A DNA stretch of 64,000 bases from SXTU01 sp964496695 (GTDB lineage: Bacteria > Verrucomicrobiota > Verrucomicrobiia > Limisphaerales > SXTU01): assembly GCA_964496695.1 (NCBI GenBank), contig CAZCBE010000011.1:19857-83856 (forward strand), given 5' to 3'. A program made the translations under genes and the position numbers. The notes under the pieces are model-generated. The model worked only from the letters and a program-made list of their open reading frames with translations. It did no database searches and was not told the origin of the DNA. Shown in pieces: positions 58,574 through 64,000 of the stretch; within the stretch, counting starts at the first letter, position 1, and each line of letters opens with the position of its first letter.

Positions 58574-60139
58574 TCATTTCGGCGGCACCGCAGGCTTCTT
58601 TGGCCAGAACTCGTTGAACGGATGGGCGCTCACGACCTGGCCCTGCTTTTCCAAAAGACTGCGCAGCTTGTCCGTGGGCAATTTGTGAAGCGGCGTGCCT
58701 TCCGACAGGCTCAGGGCCGCGCCGACGCCGCAGGAGTGGCCGAGAATCATCCAGACCGGTTCCACGCGAATGGCCGAGAAGGCCACATGGGACGAAGAGT
58801 TGGCGACCGGGACGAGCAGGTTTTCCGCTTCCGCAGCCCGGGGCAGGAGGCTCCGCCAGGGAATCTCGAAGGGCTGCACGGGCTGATTGATCTCGCCGTC
58901 CCCGTGAAACACCGGGCCTGCCTGGAACAGCTCGACGGGATGCACGTCCATATACCAACTGCACACGCCGACGCCATCCGGCTTGAAGCGCTCCGTCACA
59001 CAGTCGCGCTGGGTCATGACGAATTCGCCCACGAGCCGGCGGCCCTCGCGGACGTAGATGTGCCAGGGCCAGTTGCCGTTGTCGGTGAACTCATCCTTCG
59101 CCAGGCCCCACGCCGCCGCTTCCTCGCGGATAGGCTGGGGCACGGCGGGATCGGTCAGCAGGAACCAGAGGTAACCAGCGCTGTGATGGCGGTGGGCGCG
59201 ATCTATCTCCGCCCGGCGCGCCCGGCCGGCCTCGATGTAATCCCACGAATGCCCCGGCCACTCCGCCGTGCGCGAGTCCGTCTTGGCATTGGGCATGCGG
59301 TTGATGGGCAGGGCCGCGTGAAAGCGTTTGGCCCCGCTGCGTTTCATTTTGGCCAGGTGCCAGCCGTAGTTCGCGGGGCGGTAATCCGGCGGCTCGGTGA
59401 AGGGGACGCGATTGTCCGCCGCGTCCGTGAGGCAGCAGCGGTAGTCGAAGGGCTGGAGCTTCCGGTCCCCTGCGCCGGCCTTGTCGGGCGGGTAGGTGAC
59501 GCCGGCCAAGGCTTCACCATATTGGGCGCGGGATTCCCGCCCGAGATGGAACGCGCAGCGGGCTAGCGCGAGCAGGTCGCCCTCATAGCTGGCATCCATG
59601 AAGACCTTGCCCCGGAAGCCGCGCCCGCTGACGGTGCGCAGCGCGGTGAGGCGTGCGCCGGTCTTGTCCACGCCCTGAATCACTTCCTGCCGGGCGCATT
59701 GGACGCCGGCCTCGCGCAGCCACGCCTCCCAAATCGCCTCCGCGACATGGGGCTCAAAGCGGAAGCCATTGACGCTGGCTTTGACCTGGTCGGATTGGGC
59801 ACCGTATTTGTCCACGTAGTATTTCAGCACGCGCTCGTGAAATTCACGGGTGATGCCGCCGATCGTGGGGATCTGCCCGGCATTGGTGAATCCCAGCCCG
59901 CTGGTCTGCAGGCCGCCGAGGTGCTGGTCCTCCGTGACGATGATCACGCTCAGCCCGGCGCGCGCCGCCGCGATGGCCGCCGTCAGCCCCGCCGGGGTGG
60001 AATCCCAGATGATCAGATCGGCTGCGTCCGTGGCCGGGGCGGTGGCGGCGAGGCCCATGCCGGAAGTAAGCCCCAATCCGGCCAGGGCGGCTCCCTGCAT
60101 CAGGAAGGAGCGACGGTCGTTGCGGGAGGTCTGGTTCAT
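58574..60139 (-). CDS. Tat-exported FAD-dependent oxidoreductase
   Basis: The 521-residue product has a twin-arginine signal (NDRRSFLMQGAALAGLGLTS) and a GR2-type FAD-binding fold. The start of the FAD site (LIIWDSTPAGLTAAIAAARA) is followed by RVEPVWMILGHSCGVGAALS at the C-terminal end. Such secreted FAD oxidoreductases are common in Planctomycetota and Verrucomicrobiota; the substrate is unknown, perhaps a sugar or carotenoid-like compound. Confidence 0.88.
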   Translation of the reverse strand: MNQTSRNDRRSFLMQGAALAGLGLTSGMGLAATAPATDAADLIIWDSTPAGLTAAIAAARAGLSVIIVTEDQHLGGLQTSGLGFTNAGQIPTIGGITREFHERVLKYYVDKYGAQSDQVKASVNGFRFEPHVAEAIWEAWLREAGVQCARQEVIQGVDKTGARLTALRTVSGRGFRGKVFMDASYEGDLLALARCAFHLGRESRAQYGEALAGVTYPPDKAGAGDRKLQPFDYRCCLTDAADNRVPFTEPPDYRPANYGWHLAKMKRSGAKRFHAALPINRMPNAKTDSRTAEWPGHSWDYIEAGRARRAEIDRAHRHHSAGYLWFLLTDPAVPQPIREEAAAWGLAKDEFTDNGNWPWHIYVREGRRLVGEFVMTQRDCVTERFKPDGVGVCSWYMDVHPVELFQAGPVFHGDGEINQPVQPFEIPWRSLLPRAAEAENLLVPVANSSSHVAFSAIRVEPVWMILGHSCGVGAALSLSEGTPLHKLPTDKLRSLLEKQGQVVSAHPFNEFWPKKPAVPPK

Positions 60140-60209
60140 TCGAGGAGATAGGAGGTGACGGCTAAGGATCGGAGCTCAGAGCGCGCGCATTGTAAGTTGC
60201 TTGCTCATG

Positions 60210-60514
60210 CTAGCCAGCCTCCTTGACGAGAGCCACAGCGGCACGCGTGATTTTCTCCCACGCGGCGGCGTCCCGATGGCGGTTGGCGTGTGTGGAAAAC
60301 ACGGCATCAAACGTTCGCATCGCTGCACGTTCTCCGTCGGAGAATGCGTGAACAAACTGCGCAACCCGGGCTGATACAGATCGTCACCCCACATGCAAAC
60401 GAGTTCGCCCACGACCGCCGGGGCGAGGCCGGTTTCGCGGGCGAATTCCACCTGTGCCGTTGGTGATGCCATCGTTTGAATCGTGAAAATGGTGTTGGAT
60501 CGCCAAGTGTCCAT
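60210..60514 (-). pseudogene. Frameshifted hypothetical gene in the cassette-like series
   Basis: Reading from ATG 60514 (or 60472) the frame gives MASPTAQVEFARETGLAPAV and continues to GDDLYQPGLR at about 60360. There a single base appears to be missing. In the shifted frame the sequence continues QFVHAFSDGERAAMRTFDAV and ends VALVKEAG, stop at 60210. Both halves have coding character; the whole would be roughly 100 residues. It may be a true pseudogene, a programmed shift or a sequencing error. The function is unknown. Confidence 0.65.
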
Positions 60515-60515
60515 G

Positions 60516-60570
60516 GTCTAACGCCTGCCCTTAACCAACGGCGCAACAGGCAGGGACACATTCGTTATCT
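60516..60570 (-). promoter_or_regulatory. attC-like site after the HAD gene
   Basis: On the minus strand the end reads gggcaggcgttagacc: GTTAGAC (60516-60522) fits the R' consensus GTTRRRY, and ATG 60514 of the next ORF starts one base later. The other end reads agataacgaa, with the AAC core of R'' but an imperfect start. Inside, cctgcc and ggcagg can pair. The length (55 bp) is at the lower limit of known attC sites. The HAD stop codon lies inside the R' box. Confidence 0.45.
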
Positions 60571-61240
60571 CATGCAGACTGCTCAAGAACATGTCTGGGT
60601 CACTGAAATCAGCGAAGACACACACAGCGCCTTCCGCGGACAATCGTGTTGCTCGACTCCCCGTGCCAATGCCAATGAACGGAATGCCGACATGGCGGCA
60701 GGCCCGAGCATCCCAGACTCCGTCACCCACATACACGGTGCGGGCAAACGACTCGCCATATCGTTCGGCCGCTCGCTGTCTGGAAAGCGTCATGATGGAC
60801 TCCCGGTCCAGGGCATCATCGGCCGTGGCCGCCGGATGGTCGTCAAAGCACATCCCGGCACTGGCCATCTTGAGGCGGGCGGAATCATGCCAGCCTCCAG
60901 TAGCCAGCGACACGCGATGCGAGCCGCCTTGTGCGAGCCGGGACAACAACCGGCCAGCACCTGGAACCGCTGCAAACGGAGACTGTGCGGAAGACGCCGC
61001 CAGCAATTGGACGAAATGCTGGCGAAAGCGCGCAACTTCCTGTGCCGTCGGTGACCGTCCGACGCGTGACATGAAGACATCATGAAAAATGCCGGAATCC
61101 GTCGTGTGTGGATATTGTGACCAATCGGTCTCGATGCCGGTGAGATCCAACACGTCCTTGAAGGAGCGAACAAAGCATTCCTCGTCCGCTTTCACTGTCT
61201 GGGTAAGCGTGCCGTCAATGTCGAACATGACAAGGTGCAT
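60518..61240 (-). CDS. HAD-family hydrolase
   Basis: The 240-residue product has HAD motif I in MFDIDGTLTQ, the cap region, motif II/III residues (VSLATGGWHDSARLK) and motif IV YVGDGVWDARACRHVG, so it should be an active phosphatase of the phosphoglycolate/pyrophosphatase type. ATG 61240 starts 9 bases after the attC-like R' box at 61250. Its last residues and stop are encoded by the attC-like sequence at 60516. Confidence 0.88.
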   Translation of the reverse strand: MHLVMFDIDGTLTQTVKADEECFVRSFKDVLDLTGIETDWSQYPHTTDSGIFHDVFMSRVGRSPTAQEVARFRQHFVQLLAASSAQSPFAAVPGAGRLLSRLAQGGSHRVSLATGGWHDSARLKMASAGMCFDDHPAATADDALDRESIMTLSRQRAAERYGESFARTVYVGDGVWDARACRHVGIPFIGIGTGSRATRLSAEGAVCVFADFSDPDMFLSSLHEITNVSLPVAPLVKGRR

Positions 61241-61249
61241 AATGAAGCG

Positions 61250-61407
61250 GACCAACGACCCAAGCGCAGCGAGTCAGCCTGACCGTCCTCCTCAGCAGGG
61301 CTCCTGCGGAGGTGGACGGGATGCGTGTATGCCATTCGGCTTGCCCCGCAGTAGTCCGGTGAAAGCAGAAGCACGATGGCCGGGTTCTTTGCGACGCACG
61401 GTTAGGC
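61250..61407 (-). promoter_or_regulatory. attC-like site between the DUF2200 and HAD genes
   Basis: The minus strand begins with gcctaac (61401-61407, fits RYYYAAC), which contains the DUF2200 stop codon. It ends with gttggtc (61250-61256, one mismatch to GTTRRRY) 9 bases before the HAD start. The length of 158 bp lies near the upper end of known attC sites. Some internal complementarity is visible but no perfect stem. Confidence 0.4.
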
Positions 61408-61755
61408 CCTCAGTATCTTTTCCATCGTCTTCCCCTTTGCCAGTTCATCAATCAGTTTATCCAGATAGCGTATTTCCCGCATCGTTGGCTCTTGAATGTC
61501 TTCCACTCGGACGCCGCAAATCACCCCTTTGATCAACGCGCGTGAAGGATTGAGCTGGGGAGCGTCCTTGAAGAAGGTTTCGAAATCCGTCTCCCTTTTC
61601 AATTGCTCTTCTAATTCCGGCTGGCTGTAGCCGGTCAGCCAGCAAATGACGGCATCCACCTCCGACTTCTTGCGTCCCTTCTTCTCTGCCTTGGCGACGT
61701 AGTAGGGATAGACGCTCGCAAAGCTGGTCGTGTAAATGCGGTGCTTCGTAGTCAT
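61402..61755 (-). CDS. DUF2200 family protein
   Basis: The 117-residue product matches DUF2200 in order and length: RIYTTSFASVYPYYVAKAEK, VDAVICWLTGYSQPELEEQL, and the C-terminal MREIRYLDKLIDELAKGKT. The function is unknown. It starts one base after the GNAT stop (tga-c-atg), which suggests a two-gene unit with the GNAT. Confidence 0.9.
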   Translation of the reverse strand: MTTKHRIYTTSFASVYPYYVAKAEKKGRKKSEVDAVICWLTGYSQPELEEQLKRETDFETFFKDAPQLNPSRALIKGVICGVRVEDIQEPTMREIRYLDKLIDELAKGKTMEKILRA

Positions 61756-61756
61756 G

Positions 61757-62308
61757 TCAATGGAAGGCCTGGCCGGTGCGGGTCCTGGCGTAGGCGTAGC
61801 AATCACGCGGCGTGGCAGAAAGGTTGGGGTGCAGCGACCACTGCCTGAGGATGCCCTCGCGCTGCAAGCCGGCCTTCTCCAGGACGCGGGCAGAAGCGGG
61901 ATTCTCTGTGTCGCAGACCGCCCAGACGCGAAAGACCGAAGGCTCGGTAAAGGCCCACTGCACGACCGCCAGCACCGCCTCCGTCATCAAGCCCTGCGCC
62001 CAATGCGAACGCGCCAGGACGTAACCAAGATCCATGCGATGCCCGTCGAGACGAGCCGAGATGGCCCCCACCAGTTCGCCGCCCAAGTGGGTGAAAAGCA
62101 GCCAGGCGAACTCGGTCCCTGACTGCCAGGCAGCCAGCAGACGCCCGACTACGGCGTGCGTGTCACCGACCGTTTTATGCGGGTGCCATGTGAGATAGCG
62201 GGTGACCTCGGCATCCTGGGCGTAGGCCGCAAAGATCAGCGGCGCATCCTCCGGGCGCGGCTTACGGAGAAGCAATCGTGCCGTGTGCAAGGATTCAGGT
62301 GGGTTCAT
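61757..62308 (-). CDS. GNAT N-acetyltransferase (RimJ/RimL-like)
   Basis: The 183-residue product opens ESLHTARLLLRKPRPEDAPL and contains the acetyl-CoA-binding region (SHWAQGLMTEAVLAVVQWAF) and NPASARVLEKAGLQREGILR, a RimJ/RimL-like GNAT domain. ATG 62308 is chosen from the good family start; the frame extends further upstream but without similarity. It is coupled to the DUF2200 gene. Confidence 0.9.
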   Translation of the reverse strand: MNPPESLHTARLLLRKPRPEDAPLIFAAYAQDAEVTRYLTWHPHKTVGDTHAVVGRLLAAWQSGTEFAWLLFTHLGGELVGAISARLDGHRMDLGYVLARSHWAQGLMTEAVLAVVQWAFTEPSVFRVWAVCDTENPASARVLEKAGLQREGILRQWSLHPNLSATPRDCYAYARTRTGQAFH

Positions 62309-62532
62309 CAGGAGGTCAGTATTCAGGAGTCGCACTGGCAATGTTTGACGGCCCAAGCTCAGCCAACCGGCGAATCCGTCTTCGTCAAGTGTTCCAGCGT
62401 CACTGAAGCTATGGCGGACCAGACGGCGCGACAAGCAGAGAGGCGTGGATGGCAACCGCGGCCCGGCCTTCGTAGCAGCACTGCGGAGGGTGGACGGTGA
62501 GGGGGTCGTTGCAGCGGGTGGCCGTGTCTTAC

Positions 62533-63099
62533 TCATCCCAATGGCGACCTCCTCGGCTCATACCGCATCGCCACGGCCCCCGAGCCGAACTCCAGCCGGC
62601 TCACGAGCTTCAATTCGACACACTTCGATAAGCCCGCGAACAACGTCGGGCCATGACCCGCCAGCCTGGGATGCACGACGAACTCATACTCATCAATCAA
62701 TCCCAGCTCCGCCAGCGCGAGTGGAAGCTTCACGCCGCCCACGAACAGTCCTCCGCCCGGTGCCTGCTTGAGCCGTTGAACGGCCGCGCCCAGATCCCCG
62801 CGCACCAACTCCGCATTCCAATCGACCCGGTCCAGGGTGCTCGACACGACGTATTTCTTGGCCGCGTTGATCGTCCGGGCGAAAAGTTCCATCCAATCGG
62901 TCATCCAATCAGGCCGCACGCCCGTCGTCGGCCGCCACGCTGCCTCCATCATTTCGTAGGTTACCCGGCCAAAGAGCAGGGCATCGGCCTGCGCGAGGTT
63001 CTCGGCCCAGTAACGATGCAACGCTTCGTCCGTCGAGCCGGCCCGATGATCGCAACACCCGTCCAAGGTGACGTTGATGGAATACCGAAGGGGTCGCAT
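62533..63099 (-). CDS. Dihydrofolate-reductase-like (RibD C-terminal) protein
   Basis: The 188-residue product fits the RibD C-terminal/dihydrofolate-reductase-like family: MRPLRYSINVTLDGCCDH at the start, LLFGRVTYEMMEAAW, and PGGGLFVGGVKLPLALAELG. Such proteins are widespread in environmental bacteria and often carried on mobile cassettes. The reduced substrate is unknown. A GTTAGGC box lies 17 bases upstream of the start. Confidence 0.88.
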   Translation of the reverse strand: MRPLRYSINVTLDGCCDHRAGSTDEALHRYWAENLAQADALLFGRVTYEMMEAAWRPTTGVRPDWMTDWMELFARTINAAKKYVVSSTLDRVDWNAELVRGDLGAAVQRLKQAPGGGLFVGGVKLPLALAELGLIDEYEFVVHPRLAGHGPTLFAGLSKCVELKLVSRLEFGSGAVAMRYEPRRSPLG

Positions 63100-63116
63100 T
63101 GGGTGTTTGTGAAGCG

Positions 63117-63160
63117 GCCTAACAGCCCGTTAAAAGTCACTTTCCCGCGTAACGCGTTTG
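63117..63160. other. attC-like core next to the left end of an insertion sequence
   Basis: On the minus strand GTTAGGC (63117-63123), a perfect GTTRRRY box, lies 17 bases before the reductase start. Immediately to its right the + strand reads cccgttaaaagtcactttcc and gcgtaacgcg, which look like an IS terminal region. If so, the insertion has cut through the attC of the reductase cassette. Confidence 0.4.
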
Positions 63161-63184
63161 GGGGTGAGCGCGTCCACCTTGAGC

Positions 63185-64000
63185 ATGGCACTGGGACGAC
63201 GCAAACCACGGCAGGAGGAACTCTTCATCCCCACGGCGGAACTGGCGCGCGGCCCCGGCCATCCCTTCTACACCCAGCTCAACGCGGTGCTGGCCGAAGA
63301 TCAGTTTGACACGTTCGTCGAGGACCTCTGCGCCCCCTACTACAAGGACGGGGGCCGCATCGGCATCCCGCCGGGCACCTACTTCCGCATGCTCTTCATC
63401 GGCTACTTCGAGGGGATCGAGAGCCAGCGCGGCGTCGCCTGGCGCTGCGCCGACAGCCTGGCCCTGCGGGCGTTCCTGGGGATTCCCCTCTCGGAGAACA
63501 CGCCGGTCCACGCCTCAATGACCATCATCCGCCAGCGGCTACCCGAGACCGTGTTCGACGCCGTCTTCCACCGGGTGCTGGCCCAGTTGGAGGACCAGGG
63601 CCTGCTGCGCGGCACCACGGTGGGCGTGGACGCCACGACGTTGGAGGCCAACGCGGCCATGAAGAGCATCGTGCGCAAGGACACCGGGGCGGACTGGAAG
63701 ACCTACCTGCGCACCCTGGCCCAGGCCGAAGGCATCCCCGAACCCACCGACGCCGACCTGCAACGCCTCGACCGGGCGCGGGCCGGCAAGAAAGTATCCA
63801 ATGAACATTGGGAAAACCCGCATGATCCCGACGCCCGCATCGCGAAGATGAAGGACGGCACCACACCTCTGGCCTACAAGGCCGAACACGCGGTGGACCT
63901 GCACACCGAGGCCATCGTGGCGGCCACGGTGACGACGGCGGACCAGGGCGACAGCCACACCGGCCCGGACACCTTGGTGCTGGCGCAGGCGGCGCTCATT
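63185..64000 (+). CDS. Transposase, IS1182/IS5-like DDE type (3' partial)
   Basis: The frame is open to the right edge (272 codons in view). The protein starts RRKPRQEELFIPTAELARGP and has the DUF772-like helical region (FRMLFIGYFEGIESQRGVAW). The first DDE Asp region is TTVGVDATTLEANAAMKS, and a charged C-terminal part begins DARIAKMKDGTTPLAYKAEH. It is consistent with a DDE transposase of the IS1182/IS4-type group. The remaining catalytic residues lie beyond the window. GTG 63164 is an alternative start. Confidence 0.88.
   Translation, partial: MALGRRKPRQEELFIPTAELARGPGHPFYTQLNAVLAEDQFDTFVEDLCAPYYKDGGRIGIPPGTYFRMLFIGYFEGIESQRGVAWRCADSLALRAFLGIPLSENTPVHASMTIIRQRLPETVFDAVFHRVLAQLEDQGLLRGTTVGVDATTLEANAAMKSIVRKDTGADWKTYLRTLAQAEGIPEPTDADLQRLDRARAGKKVSNEHWENPHDPDARIAKMKDGTTPLAYKAEHAVDLHTEAIVAATVTTADQGDSHTGPDTLVLAQAALI

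Overview
The window is high-GC bacterial chromosome from an organism that looks like a member of the Verrucomicrobiota, most likely a Pedosphaera/Limisphaerales-type lineage. The assignment is an inference, with Planctomycetota as the main alternative. It rests on Tat-exported DUF1501 proteins, one of them beside a cytochrome-type DUF1549/DUF1553 protein, on a prepilin-like H-X9-DG-type protein, on a protein kinase with a DWG motif and TPR/LRR tail, on secreted SGNH and FAD proteins, and on intergenic DNA packed with palindromic repeats. No rRNA, tRNA or CRISPR array was seen.

Layout. 0-9.3 kb: a same-strand operon of a membrane protein cut by the window edge, an ABC ATPase and permease, a prepilin-like protein, a zinc-ribbon-like membrane protein, a DUF58 protein and a BatA-like VWA protein, with 4-nt overlaps at several junctions. 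9.7-15.1 kb: an ExbB/ExbD-like pair, then the DUF1549/1553 and DUF1501 pair. 15.15-15.99 kb: a REP-associated tyrosine transposase (RAYT) between two copies of a ~150-bp palindromic element. 16-18.1 kb: aat-cca, translationally coupled. 18.1-21.3 kb: a minus-strand run of small membrane, SMI1/KNR4 and unknown genes whose spacers share one repeated motif. 21.7-25.3 kb: three consecutive CNNM/CorC (DUF21-CBS) genes. 25.4-34.9 kb: a Ser/Thr kinase and mixed housekeeping genes (hydrolase, Rieske ferredoxin, VOC protein, GreA-like factor, FabI, MFS, NUDIX). 35-41.3 kb: a NarL-type two-component system divergent from two secreted proteins, with a phased repeat in the gap. 41.5-50.9 kb: an FmdB-type protein, 2-oxoacid:ferredoxin oxidoreductase (korAB), a LarA-like protein, a UxuB-like reductase, a phosphodiesterase and a MEKHLA protein. 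51-57 kb: acyltransferase, tandem SGNH hydrolase, a second DUF1501 gene, a 74-aa/HNH pair, a DUF1501 remnant and a retropepsin-like protease. 57.4-64 kb: GNAT, FAD oxidoreductase and a minus-strand series of small genes (frameshifted ORF, HAD, DUF2200, GNAT, reductase) bordered by attC-like sequences, ending at a transposase cut by the window edge.

The most striking feature is the spacer DNA. Many intergenic gaps hold a hairpin. Some are GC-rich REP-like palindromes. Others are built from tandem short words on one arm and their reverse complements on the other, with a different word at each locus. Two further points deserve attention: the RAYT with its flanking elements, and the 60-63 kb gene series, which has integron-cassette-like boundaries without any integrase in view.
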